Shown: in pieces, positions 28,355 through 39,233 of the stretch
Position numbering within the stretch: the first letter of the stretch is position 1
How the letters are laid out: each line of letters opens with the position of its first letter
NCBI RefSeq assembly: GCF_016756535.1
Contig: NZ_AP023247.1
Span: 930,001-994,000 of the forward strand
DNA length: 64,000 bases
DNA from: Mesorhizobium sp. 131-2-1
GTDB taxonomy: Bacteria; Pseudomonadota; Alphaproteobacteria; Rhizobiales; Rhizobiaceae
Direction: 5' to 3'
Notes under the pieces: generated by a model
Told to the model about the DNA's origin: nothing
Database searches by the model: none
What the model saw: only the letters and a program-made list of their open reading frames with translations
Program-made: the position numbers and the translations under genes

Positions 28355-28938
28355 GCAGCGAGAGCACCGAGACCGGAAGGCCGGCGCGTGGAAGGCGCCT
28401 TTTCGTCCTGCTGCCGCTGCTGATCTTCCTCGGATTGGCGGGGCTGTTCCTGTCGCAACTCCTGTCCGGCCGCGACGTGTCGGAAGTGCCGTCGGCGCTG
28501 ATCGGCCTGCCGGCGCCGCAGACCAATCTGCCGCCGCTGGAAGGCAGCACGTTGCCTGGGCTGGATTCCAAGGCCTTCGCCGGCAAGGTCACGCTGGTCA
28601 ACGTCTTCGCCTCATGGTGCGCGCCGTGCCGCGACGAGCATCCGGTGCTGCTCGCTTTGTCGAAAGACAAGCGTTTCGTGCTGGCGGCGCTGAACTACAA
28701 GGACGAGCCGGAGAACGCCCGACGCTTCCTCGGCGAGGTCGGCAATCCCTACCAGGCGATCGGCGTCGACGGGGCGGGCCGAGCGGCGATCGATTGGGGC
28801 GTCTACGGCGTGCCGGAAACCTTCGTCGTCGGCAAGGACGGCAAGATCGCCTACAAGCATGTCGGGCCGATCACGCCGGAGTCGGCCGAGACGCTGCTGT
28901 TGCCGCAGATCGAGAAGGCCCTGGCGGCGCCGGGCTAA
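28351..28938 (+). CDS. ccmG: Thiol:disulfide interchange protein CcmG (DsbE)
   Basis: 195-residue membrane-anchored thioredoxin that reduces the apocytochrome c haem-binding cysteines in the periplasm. One N-terminal helix (LFVLLPLLIFLGLAGLFL) is followed by the thioredoxin fold with active site WCAPC in VNVFASWCAPCRDEHP and the cis-proline stretch YGVPETFVVGKDG. It overlaps ccmD by four bases. Confidence 0.94.
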   Translation: MSSESTETGRPARGRRLFVLLPLLIFLGLAGLFLSQLLSGRDVSEVPSALIGLPAPQTNLPPLEGSTLPGLDSKAFAGKVTLVNVFASWCAPCRDEHPVLLALSKDKRFVLAALNYKDEPENARRFLGEVGNPYQAIGVDGAGRAAIDWGVYGVPETFVVGKDGKIAYKHVGPITPESAETLLLPQIEKALAAPG

Positions 28939-29148
28939 CGCCCGTGGCTTCGTCATCCTCGGGCTTGACCCGAGGATCCTGTGTGTTTGCTCAGTGCTAT
29001 GGTTGAAGTGGGAAGGAGGCCGAGAGGATCCTGGTCGTCTCTTCGAGGACAGGCCGCGGCATGGCTCGGTCCCTTCCCACCAATGAACCATCAACCTGAA
29101 CAGTTGCACGGGGCTGTCTTCAGCAGACCCCGCACCACAGGAAGAGGC

Positions 29149-29624
29149 ATGGCCATGATAGTGCAGAACTATGTCGGCTGCGACATTTCCAAAGCGAGGC
29201 TCGACTTCTTTGATGAGGCAAGCGGCCGCTACCAGCGGATCGCCAACCAGGCTGAAGCGATAGAAGCCTATGTGGCAGGCCTTTGCGCTGGTCGCGACTT
29301 CGTTGTCATGGAGGCGACCGGGGTCCATGACCGGCTGCTGCGCCATGCGCTGGGCAAGGCCGGCATTGCGTTCTCGCGGCCCCGCTCGACAACGAGAGCG
29401 GCAAGGCCAAGCGCAAGAGCAAGATCAGCGGTGGCCGCCCGCGCGTGCGCCGCGCCCTCTACATGGCGGCGCTGGGCGCCATCCGCGCCAACGATCGCTT
29501 CAGAACTTTCTACACTGCGCTCGCCGCGCGCTCCGGATCGAAGAAACTTGCCATCGTCGCTGTCGCAAGGAAGCTCCTAGTCACTCTCAATGCCATCATT
29601 CGAGACAAAACGGCCTTCGCATGA
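29149..29624 (+). pseudogene. IS110-family transposase remnant
   Basis: The N-terminal RuvC-like part (NYVGCDISKARLDFFDEASG, FVVMEATGVHDRLLRHALGKAG) is joined near 29375-29385 and in another frame to the C-terminal end (PLDNESGKAKRKSKISGGRP, RRALYMAALGAIRAN, AIVAVARKLLVTLNAIIRDK). The whole middle section of about 200 residues is missing, so an internal deletion with frameshift has killed it. A good ribosome-binding site precedes the start. Confidence 0.85.
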
Positions 29625-29742
29625 ACACAGTTGCCATGCCATGACGCTAGCCGAAGAATGCGACGGTCCAGAATAGGTGCCCGTTAACGCGCAAGATCAC
29701 GGGCCACGGCAAACAAGTGTTCTGCATAGCCGCGGCGCTCGA

Positions 29743-29807
29743 AAGTCACGGCATGGATCCTTGGGTCTTCGCTCCGCTTCGCGTCGCTGCGCCCAAGGAT
29801 GACGAAC
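29743..29807. repeat. Dispersed repeat, family B, single copy
   Basis: GTCACGGCATGGATCC through CCAAGGATGACGAACG, the same arm as in the pair at 31350-31577, between the IS110 remnant and the DUF1127 gene. Confidence 0.75.
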
Positions 29808-29828
29808 GTGACAGCTCGACCGAAAAAC

Positions 29829-29996
29829 TCAGCCGTAGATCTGCTTGTGGATCTGATAGAGCATCTCGGAGCGGTCGGCGCGCATGTCGGCCAGATCGCG
29901 GGTGGAGAAGCTGTCGATTTCGGCGACGAGGCGGTTGTACTGCTTGCGCTTGGCGATGCTTGCGCGAGCGCGGGTCATGAGGCTGTCGATGATCAT
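29829..29996 (-). CDS. DUF1127 family small protein
   Basis: 55-residue basic protein. ATG at 29996 has AGGA upstream. The C-terminal YNRLVAEIDSFSTRDLADMRADRSEMLYQIHKQIYG is a form of the DUF1127 (YjiS-like) signature, L-x-x-L-s-d-r-x-L-x-D-i-G-l-x-R. In Agrobacterium and relatives, Arg-rich DUF1127 proteins influence phosphate and carbon metabolism and RNA turnover; the role here is not known. Confidence 0.75.
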   Translation of the reverse strand: MIIDSLMTRARASIAKRKQYNRLVAEIDSFSTRDLADMRADRSEMLYQIHKQIYG

Positions 29997-30368
29997 AGCA
30001 AGGGTCCTTTCGTGCCGCGTTGTTGCGGTGAATTGTTCCTCCCTTGATCGATACGGAGCATGACATAGTAACGGTGCGTTGCAAAAAGAAGATGTTGCAA
30101 TGCACCATTGCGCTGAGCGCATAGCCGGTTAACCCGTCGTTACCGCCGAGCCGCCACTTGGGATGCTTCAAAAAACTCAAGATGCGGTGAAGCCTGCATC
30201 TGCGATCTTGCCATATCCCTCGCCGGCTGGCTTGATCGCGACCGACCCAAAGCGCGTCGCGCAGAAAGGTACTGCGCGCCGCGCTTTGGGTTGTTGTTTT
30301 ATGCATGTCGCTGTCCCAAAACCGCTGCACACTTTTGGGCGACATGCATTGATGCCGGGAGGAGATGC
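29997..30368. other. 372-bp intergenic stretch with hairpins
   Basis: No gene seen. From 30246 it holds an extended hairpin: CCCAAAGCGCG at 30246-30256 pairs perfectly with 30280-30290, with an inner stem GCGCAG/CTGCGC, followed by TTGTTGTTTT, which resembles a terminator. The family-A repeat (30302-30348) follows at once; together they look like one mobile palindromic unit. Confidence 0.65.
30302..30348. repeat. Dispersed palindromic repeat, family A (copy 2, inverted)
   Basis: TGCATGTCG and CGACATGCA ends; the interior is the reverse complement of the copy at 8872-8918 with a few changes. Confidence 0.8.
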
Positions 30369-31286
<918 letters not shown>

Positions 31287-31349
31287 GGCTGCGATGCCGA
31301 GACACTGACACGGTTTCGGCAACCTTTGAGATTTGCCGAGGCCCTCACG

Positions 31350-31577
31350 ATTCGTCATCCCAGGGCGAAGCAGGAGCGAAGCTCCGTCGCGGAGACCCTG
31401 GGATCCATGCCGTGACCTACGAGCGTCGTGACGGTGCAATTCTGTTTACGGTGCACCCGGTGTGAAGTGTCTGGAGTCCTTTTCTGAACCGCTGCATTCT
31501 TCGGCAAATGTCACGGCATGGATTCTAGGGTCTGCGCCGCGTCGCTACGCTCCTTGCTCCGCCCTAGAATGACGAAG
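31350..31577. repeat. Dispersed repeat, family B: intact inverted pair
   Basis: Left arm 31350-31417 (TTCGTCATCCCAGGGCGAAG to CCATGCCGTGACC) and right arm 31510-31577 (GTCACGGCATGGATTCTAGG to AGAATGACGAAG) face each other around a 92-bp spacer. This is the uninterrupted form of the structure that carries the two insertion sequences at 16611-22247. The 308 bases between the lactonase and reductase genes hold nothing else. Confidence 0.82.
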
Positions 31578-31594
31578 ATGTGGGTCGCTGCTGC

Positions 31595-32128
31595 TCATCG
31601 CGAGCCGATGAAGTCAGCGAATGCCTGGACCGCGTCACGCATCGCCAGCCGGCGCGCCGCCTCGGCCAAGATCGCCTCCATCTCCGGCGGCTTCTTGCCG
31701 ATCAGGACGATCTCCAGTGTCGTCTCCTCGTGGAGCGCGAACGACATCGTTCGCATGATCTCGCTGAGTGCGGCGCGGGCATAGAGCGAGCGCGGCGAGG
31801 CATGCACGAGCATCGCCGGCTTGCCGACGGCGGCGTCGCGCGACACCAGCCAGTCGAGCGAGTTCTTCAACCCGCCCGGCACGCCATGGGCATATTCCGG
31901 GCACGAGACGATGACGCCATCGGCCGCAGTGACGGCTTCGATCAGCCGGGCGGCTTCCGGCGGCGTGCGCTCGCCCTCGTCGTCCGGATTGAAGATCGGC
32001 AGCCGGCCAAGCCCGTCATAGACGGTCACGCGGCAGCCGGCCGGCGCGTTTTCAGCCAGCGCCGCGAGCAGCGCCGAATTGGTCGAGGCGGCGCGCAGGC
32101 TGCCGGAAATGGCAAGGATGTTCAGCAC
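31595..32128 (-). CDS. NADPH-dependent FMN reductase
   Basis: 177-residue flavodoxin-fold reductase. It begins with the FMN phosphate loop AISGSLRAASTNSALLAAL and contains VSCPEYAHGVPGGLKNSLDWLVS, the signature of the ChrR/YieF/SsuE group, which reduces quinones, chromate, azo dyes or free FMN. The conserved start points to a GTG at 32128 because the open frame upstream lacks similarity. It is in line with the PNPOx-like gene behind it. Confidence 0.9.
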   Translation of the reverse strand: MLNILAISGSLRAASTNSALLAALAENAPAGCRVTVYDGLGRLPIFNPDDEGERTPPEAARLIEAVTAADGVIVSCPEYAHGVPGGLKNSLDWLVSRDAAVGKPAMLVHASPRSLYARAALSEIMRTMSFALHEETTLEIVLIGKKPPEMEAILAEAARRLAMRDAVQAFADFIGSR

Positions 32129-32169
32129 GATGGGAGAGGCCGGTCCGGACGAATCTTGTGCGGAAAAGC

Positions 32170-32790
32170 CTACCACATGGTCTGCCGGTAATCCTCGTCC
32201 AGCTCGCGGTCGATGTCGCCGGCCGTGTCGGCGAGCGCCAGCTGGTCGCGGATGATCTGGCCGAGCGTCGGCAGGCTCGTACGGTCGTACCAGGTCTCGG
32301 GCTTCCACAGATCCGAGCGCATGAACGCCTTGGCGCAATGCATGTAGGCGGCCTTGACCGTCACCACGATGACGCTTTGCGGCTCCTTGCCATCGACCGC
32401 CAGCCGCTCGCGCAGGCCGGCATCGACGGTGATGCGGGCATCGCCGTTGACGCGCAGCGTCTCGTTCATGCCGGGGATGAGGAACAGCAGCCCGACCGAG
32501 GGATTGCGGACGATGTTCTCCAGCGTGTCCAGCCGGTTGTTGCCGGGCCGGTCGGGAATGGCGATGGTGCTGTTGTCGAGGATGGCGGCGAAGCCGGGCT
32601 TGTCGCCCTTCGGCGTCACATCGGCATTGCCGGCGCCGTCGGAGGAGCCGATCAGCACGAAGGGGCTCTTGCCGATGAAGGAGCGGCAATGGCCGTCGAG
32701 CGCCTTCAGTTCCTTGCGGATGGGGCCGTCGGTCGGGCGGGGGGTCTTGTAGATCGTCCTCAGCTCGTCGCGCGTGGTGAGGAATTCCAT
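32170..32790 (-). CDS. Pyridoxamine 5'-phosphate oxidase family flavoprotein
   Basis: 206-residue split-barrel FMN protein of the MSMEG_1061 type (PNPOx-like). Typical parts are LDGHCRSFIGKSPFVLIGSSDGAGNADVTPKGDKPGF, IPDRPGNNRLDTLENIVRNPSVGLLFLIPGMNETLRVNG and CAKAFMRSDLWKPETW near the end. ATG at 32790 has a strong GGGAGGGGG site. These proteins probably reduce or bind flavins or F420-like cofactors; it is not the PdxH enzyme of vitamin B6 synthesis. Confidence 0.88.
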   Translation of the reverse strand: MEFLTTRDELRTIYKTPRPTDGPIRKELKALDGHCRSFIGKSPFVLIGSSDGAGNADVTPKGDKPGFAAILDNSTIAIPDRPGNNRLDTLENIVRNPSVGLLFLIPGMNETLRVNGDARITVDAGLRERLAVDGKEPQSVIVVTVKAAYMHCAKAFMRSDLWKPETWYDRTSLPTLGQIIRDQLALADTAGDIDRELDEDYRQTMW

Positions 32791-32827
32791 GCCGTCCCCC
32801 TCCCGGAGTTGCCCAGTTTGTCTCGTC

Positions 32828-32871
32828 GCAATTCCGGACGGAAAACCGCTACGCACTTTTCCTGGAATTGC
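32828..32871. repeat. Dispersed palindromic repeat, family C (copy 1)
   Basis: Inverted ends GCAATTCC and GGAATTGC around CGGAAAACCGCTACGCACTT. Lies between the PNPOx-like gene and the yciB stop, where it could also serve as a hairpin. Confidence 0.82.
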
Positions 32872-32872
32872 T

Positions 32873-33538
32873 CTACTTGCCGGCGTTCTCTTCCTTGGCC
32901 TTTTCCTCCAGCGAATGGCGCATGATCAGCGGCATCTGGCTGAAGGTGAAGAGAAGCGTGATGGGCATGATGCCCCAGACCTTGAAGGTAACCCAGGCGT
33001 CGGTGGAAAAATTCCGCCAGACCACTTCGTTGACGAGGGCCAGGAACAGGAAGAACAGCCCCCAGCGGAAGGTGAGCTTCCTCCAGCCTTCCGTGTCGAG
33101 GCTGAAGGCGGAATCGAAGACATAGCCGAGCAGCGACTTGCCGAAGTACAGGCCGCCGAGCAGCACGCCGCCGAACAGCGTGTTGACGATGGTCGGCTTC
33201 ATCTTGATGAAGATGTCGTCCTGCAGATAGAGGGTCAGCGCGCCGAAGACGAAGACCACGACACCCGATACCAGCGGCATGATCGGCAAGGTGCGGGTGA
33301 GCAACCAGGACGCGATCAGCGCGATGGCGGTGGCGGCCATGAACAGGCCGGTGGCGACGAAGATCGGCCCGCCAAGCTCGCCAAGCGCCGGAAATTTCTG
33401 CACCAGCCATTCGCCGCGCGCATTGGCGAAGAAGAATACCAGCAGCGGACCGAGCTCGAGCACCAGCTTGAGCGCCGGGTTGACGCCTTCCTTCTTCTGT
33501 TTCTGCGGGTCGGACGGGTCGCGTTCGAGGATGTTCAT
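32873..33538 (-). CDS. yciB: Inner-membrane septation protein A (YciB family)
   Basis: 221-residue protein with about five membrane segments. Family features are [19 protein letters not shown] near the N-terminus, [43 protein letters not shown], and [40 protein letters not shown]. YciB/IspZ proteins interact with cell-elongation and division factors and affect septation. It follows ftsY in the same direction after 42 bases. Confidence 0.94.
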   Translation of the reverse strand: MNILERDPSDPQKQKKEGVNPALKLVLELGPLLVFFFANARGEWLVQKFPALGELGGPIFVATGLFMAATAIALIASWLLTRTLPIMPLVSGVVVFVFGALTLYLQDDIFIKMKPTIVNTLFGGVLLGGLYFGKSLLGYVFDSAFSLDTEGWRKLTFRWGLFFLFLALVNEVVWRNFSTDAWVTFKVWGIMPITLLFTFSQMPLIMRHSLEEKAKEENAGK

Positions 33539-33580
33539 GAAAGTCCTTGTTGTCCCGAAAGCCGGCGCTTTTGGGATCGT

Positions 33581-35449
<1,869 letters not shown>

Positions 35450-35461
35450 GCTTTGCGTATC

Positions 35462-36790
35462 TCAGGCGGCGCGCGCGGCAAGCGGCGCGGCCAGAAGGCG
35501 GGCGCCGTCATGGCCCATAACAACAGCCTCGACGATCTCGCCCGGCGACCCTGCGTCGATGGCGGCCAGCGTGAAACCTTCGGTGCGGCCAAGGCCGTCG
35601 CGCTCGACCAGGATCGACTGGCGCGTGCCGGCAAGGGACGCAAGGTGACGGCGATAGGCGGCCTCGCCGGCGGCGCGAAGCCGGGCGGCGCGCTGCTTGA
35701 CCAGCTCGCGCCGCACCTGCGGCATGCGCGCGGCGGGTGTGCCCTCGCGCGGCGAGAACGGGAAGACGTGCAGATGCGTCAGGCCGCACTCCTCGACGAT
35801 TTTTTCCGAGTTCGCGAACATCGCCTCGGTCTCGGTCGGGAAGCCGGCGATGATGTCGGCGCCGAAGACGATGCCGGGGCGCAGCTTGCGCACATCCTCG
35901 CAGAAGCGGATCGACTGGTCGCGCAGATGGCGGCGCTTCATGCGCTTCAGGATCATGTCGTCGCCAGACTGCAGCGACAGATGCAGATGCGGCATCAGAC
36001 GGGGCTCGGTGGCGATGGCGTCGAGCAGATCGTCGTCGGCCTCGATGGAATCGATCGAGGAGAGCCTGAGCCGCTTCACCTCGGGCACCTGGCGCAGGAT
36101 CGTCTTCACCAGCTTCCCAAGCTTCGGGCTGCCCGGCAGGTCGGCGCCAAAACTGGTCATGTCGACGCCGGTCAGCACGATCTCGGCATAGCCATTGCCG
36201 GCCAACCGCTTGACCTGCTCGACCACCGCGCCCATCGGCACCGAGCGCGAATTGCCGCGGCCATAGGGGATGATGCAGAAGGTGCAGCGATGGTCGCAGC
36301 CATTCTGCACCTGGACGAAGGCGCGCGCCCGGCCCTCGATCGCGTCGACCATGTGGCCGGCCGTCTCGCGCACCGAGAAGATGTCGTTGACGCGCGCCTT
36401 CTCGGTGTCGTTGACGCCGAAATCGGGCAGCGCGCGATAGGAATTCGCCTTGAGCTTCTCCTCATTGCCGAGCACGAGGTCGACCTCGTCCATGGCGGTG
36501 AAGTTGCCGGGCTCGGTCTGCGCGGCGCAGCCGGTGACGATGATGCGGGCGTTCGGGTTCTCGCGGCGGGCTTTTCTGATCGACTGCTTGGCCTGGCGCA
36601 CGGCTTCCGCGGTGACGGCGCAAGTGTTGAAGATGATGGCGCCGCCCTTGAGCGCGCCGAGGCCGGCGCTTTCGGCCTCGCGGCGCATCACTTCCGATTC
36701 ATAGGTGTTCAGCCGGCAGCCGAAGGTGACGACGTCGATGCCCTTCGAGGTGGGGGCCTCGGAGACCGGGCCTTCTGCCAAAGCGGACAT
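35462..36790 (-). CDS. mtaB: tRNA t6A37 methylthiotransferase MtaB
   Basis: 442-residue radical-SAM methylthiotransferase that converts t6A to ms2t6A at position 37 of ANN-decoding tRNAs. The N-terminal UPF0004 domain holds three cluster cysteines (TFGCRLNTYES, NTCAVT, VTGCAAQ). The radical-SAM cluster is CDHRCTFC in NGCDHRCTFCIIPYGRGNSRS. The C-terminal TRAM-like part (SILVERDGLGRTEGFTLAAI) completes it. The start overlaps the dapF stop (TGATG), showing coupling. Confidence 0.95.
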   Translation of the reverse strand: MSALAEGPVSEAPTSKGIDVVTFGCRLNTYESEVMRREAESAGLGALKGGAIIFNTCAVTAEAVRQAKQSIRKARRENPNARIIVTGCAAQTEPGNFTAMDEVDLVLGNEEKLKANSYRALPDFGVNDTEKARVNDIFSVRETAGHMVDAIEGRARAFVQVQNGCDHRCTFCIIPYGRGNSRSVPMGAVVEQVKRLAGNGYAEIVLTGVDMTSFGADLPGSPKLGKLVKTILRQVPEVKRLRLSSIDSIEADDDLLDAIATEPRLMPHLHLSLQSGDDMILKRMKRRHLRDQSIRFCEDVRKLRPGIVFGADIIAGFPTETEAMFANSEKIVEECGLTHLHVFPFSPREGTPAARMPQVRRELVKQRAARLRAAGEAAYRRHLASLAGTRQSILVERDGLGRTEGFTLAAIDAGSPGEIVEAVVMGHDGARLLAAPLAARAA

Positions 36791-37674
36791 CAGGCGGCGC
36801 TTTCGGTGTCACGGGCCCACTGGCCGGTCGTCGGGTCGAAGCTGCCGGAGAATTCCCATTCCGCGGCGCCGGTCAGGATGACGTGGTCGTCGTCGCGCCA
36901 TTCGACATGCAGTGAGCCGCCGCCCGGCGTCATCAGCGTCACGCTGCGGCCGGTGCGCCTGGTGCGGGCGGCCGCCACCACGGCGGCGCAGGCGGCCGAG
37001 CCGCAGGCCTTGGTGAGACCCGCGCCGCGCTCCCAGGTGCGGATCACCATGGTTTCGGGCGAAGTGACCTGAGCAATGGTGATGTTGGCGCGCTCGGGAA
37101 AGATCGGATGGTTTTCCAGGAGAGGGCCGAAACGGTCTAGCTCATAGGACCAGACGTCGCGATCGACCCAGAAGATGGCGTGCGGATTGCCCATCGACAC
37201 GGCCGAGGGTGAATGCAGCACCGGCGCGTCGATCGGGCCGATCTGCAGCTCGATCATGCGGGTATCGCGAAACTCCTCGGCGAGCGGGATGTCCTGCCAG
37301 CCGAAGCGCGGCGTGCCCATGTCGACCGAGATCGTGCCGTCGGCATGCTCCTTGGCGTTGAGGATGCCGGCGCGGGTCTCGAAGGTGAAAGTCTTCTGGC
37401 CGGTTTCGGCGGCCAGCGCCTGGACGACGCAGCGCATGCCGTTGCCGCAGGCCTGCGCGCCGGAGCCGTCGGAGTTCAATATGTCGACGTAGTAGGCGGT
37501 GCCCGGCGTCCTCGCATCATGGATCGCCATGATCTGGTCGAACTTCGTCGCCGCATCGGCATTGAGCGCGATCGCCGCCGCCGGCGTCACCTGGTCGGCA
37601 CGGCCGCGCATATCGGCAACGATGATCTCGTTGCCAATGCCGTTCATCTTGGCGAAGGGGGCGGTGCCAGCCAT
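36790..37674 (-). CDS. dapF: Diaminopimelate epimerase
   Basis: 294-residue enzyme interconverting LL- and meso-diaminopimelate for lysine and peptidoglycan synthesis. The two active-site cysteines lie in [10 protein letters not shown] and [10 protein letters not shown], and [15 protein letters not shown] near the start is the N-terminal signature. First gene of the dapF-mtaB-ftsY-yciB unit. A large imperfect hairpin lies directly upstream. Confidence 0.96.
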   Translation of the reverse strand: MAGTAPFAKMNGIGNEIIVADMRGRADQVTPAAAIALNADAATKFDQIMAIHDARTPGTAYYVDILNSDGSGAQACGNGMRCVVQALAAETGQKTFTFETRAGILNAKEHADGTISVDMGTPRFGWQDIPLAEEFRDTRMIELQIGPIDAPVLHSPSAVSMGNPHAIFWVDRDVWSYELDRFGPLLENHPIFPERANITIAQVTSPETMVIRTWERGAGLTKACGSAACAAVVAAARTRRTGRSVTLMTPGGGSLHVEWRDDDHVILTGAAEWEFSGSFDPTTGQWARDTESAA

Positions 37675-37679
37675 CTACC

Positions 37680-37732
37680 GGTAATTCCGTATCCGTTTTG
37701 CCGCTATATGGCGGAAACGGGCGGGAATTACC
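37680..37732. promoter_or_regulatory. Extended inverted repeat upstream of dapF
   Basis: GGTAATTCC pairs with GGAATTACC at the outside, and CCGTTTTGCCGC with GCGGAAACGG inside, with loop TATAT. It begins six bases before the dapF ATG, so it could be the leader of the transcript, where folding would hide the ribosome-binding site, or a mobile palindrome. Confidence 0.5.
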
Positions 37733-37753
37733 AGTGCGGCGCGCTTGAAGCCA

Positions 37754-37862
37754 CGGCGAAGATGCGGGCTGGCGACGGCGAAGACGCCGCGCCTAGTTAC
37801 GGCGAAGACGCCGAACCGGCCACGACGAAGACGTCGGGCCTAGGTCACCGCAAAGACGCCGA
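37754..37862. repeat. Degenerate GGCGAAGACGCCG repeats
   Basis: Five related units (near 37756, 37779, 37801, 37825, 37849) spaced 21-26 bp. The last overlaps the 3' end of the DUF1328 gene. Confidence 0.6.
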
Positions 37863-38001
37863 GCACGATCAGCAGGAAGATGATGAGGACGACGCCGATC
37901 AGGATGCGCGCGCCGGTGGCGGCTGCTCCTGCCAATGCCGGCATGCCGAGCAGGCTCGCCGCGGCGGCGACAATAAGAAGGATGATGATCCACTTGATCA
38001 T
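37840..38001 (-). CDS. DUF1328 family small membrane protein
   Basis: 53-residue two-helix membrane protein (IKWIIILLIVAAAASLLGMPALAGAAATGARILIGVVLIIFLLIVLG), the usual form of DUF1328/YtjA. ATG at 38001 has GGGAG upstream. Often stress- or RpoE-like-induced in Rhizobiales. Its function is unknown. Confidence 0.85.
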   Translation of the reverse strand: MIKWIIILLIVAAAASLLGMPALAGAAATGARILIGVVLIIFLLIVLGVFAVT

Positions 38002-38064
38002 GGAAAGGCTCCCAGCCGAATTGCGTTGTGGGGTCAACGCGTCCTGTCGGCTTGGGTTCCTTGG

Positions 38065-39075
38065 CTAGACTTCCGGCACATCCCAGACCTCTCCTGGACG
38101 CAAGGGGCGAAAGCGTTCCTGTGGCAGGCCCTCGGCATCCAGCGCTTCGGCGAGTTTTCGCACCGGCTCGTCGATCGGCTCGTTGGTAAGCTGAAAAGTG
38201 CCCCAGTGGCAGCCGGCGGCATAGGCGGCGTTGCAGAGCGTCATGCCTTGCACCGCCTCCTCCGGGTTCTGGTGCTGGGGCTCCATGAACCAGCGGGGCT
38301 CATAGGCGCCGATCGGCAGGATGGCGAGGCGGAAGCCGCCATGCTTTTCGGCCATCAGCCGGTAGTTGGCACCGCCATGAAAGCCGGTGTCGCCGGCGAA
38401 ATAGATTTTCGCGCCTGGCGTCTCGACCACGAAACCAGCCCACAGCGCCATGCGCCGGTCGCGCGCGCCGCGGGCCGACCAGTGGTGCACCGGCTCGACA
38501 TGGACGGTGACGTCGTCGCCGACGTCGATCCTGTCGCCCCAGTCATGCGCCGCAAGACGCATGCCGGGCACGGCGCCGTCGATGATGGCGTCGTTGCCGA
38601 GCGGCGTGATCACCAGCGGGTCGTGCTTCGCCTTCAGCCGCTTCAGCGTGGCGAGGTCGAGATGGTCGTAATGGTTGTGGCTGACCAGCACCAGGTCGAT
38701 CGGCGGCAGCTGGGAAAAGCCGATGCCCGGCGCGTTGACGCGCTTCGGCCCGGCGAAGGACAGCGGCGAGACGCGCTGCGACCAGACCGGATCGGTGAGG
38801 ATGTTGAGGCCGGCCGTCTGGATGAGCAGCGAGGAGTGCCCGACCATGGTCAGGCGCAGCACGCCGCCGCCGATGCGCTCATCCGGCTTCGCCTGGTGAA
38901 ACGGGCTCGGATTCGCCGCCGGCCATTTCGCACGCTCGCCGCCCAGCTGCCATTTCACGAGATCGGCGAAGCGGCCGGGCGGCTTGCCATTAGGATTGAA
39001 GAACAAGGTCCCGTCGAAATGATCGCTCAGCGGGCCGCGATAATAGCGGTTGGCGACTCTCTTTCTCGCGACCAA
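38065..39075 (-). CDS. MBL-fold metallohydrolase, NAPE-PLD/UlaG-like
   Basis: About 336 residues with the metallo-beta-lactamase fold. Zinc motif HxHxDH is LVSHNHYDHLDLATL, followed by a His in EPVHHWSARG and the Asp in FAGDTGFHGG. The overall layout (YYRGPLSDHFDGTLFFNPNG, TMVGHSSLLIQTAGLNILTDPVWSQRVSP) matches N-acyl-phosphatidylethanolamine phospholipase D-like proteins. Relatives begin near ARKRxxNRYY, which points to a TTG at 39075 rather than the first ATG at 39210, but this start is not certain. The lipid substrate is not proven. Confidence 0.85.
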   Translation of the reverse strand: MVARKRVANRYYRGPLSDHFDGTLFFNPNGKPPGRFADLVKWQLGGERAKWPAANPSPFHQAKPDERIGGGVLRLTMVGHSSLLIQTAGLNILTDPVWSQRVSPLSFAGPKRVNAPGIGFSQLPPIDLVLVSHNHYDHLDLATLKRLKAKHDPLVITPLGNDAIIDGAVPGMRLAAHDWGDRIDVGDDVTVHVEPVHHWSARGARDRRMALWAGFVVETPGAKIYFAGDTGFHGGANYRLMAEKHGGFRLAILPIGAYEPRWFMEPQHQNPEEAVQGMTLCNAAYAAGCHWGTFQLTNEPIDEPVRKLAEALDAEGLPQERFRPLRPGEVWDVPEV

Positions 39076-39233
39076 TGTTTCGGCTCCGGCGGGGTTTTTC
39101 TTCTTGCAACATAGGATCGATGCCTTCTGGCGCAAGCATTTGCCGGGCGGATGCTTGCCTGGCCAGATGCCGTGCGCTGGTGCCGGCGATGATTTCCGGT
39201 ATACGATCATGCGGCGGAATGGAGGGGTCCACC

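Noticed and set aside
28939..29000. Hairpin CCTCGGGCTTGACCCGAGG as a ccm-operon terminator
   Set aside because: It belongs to a GTCATCC...GGATCC-type repeat common in alphaproteobacteria and has no T tract; it may end the transcript only by chance.
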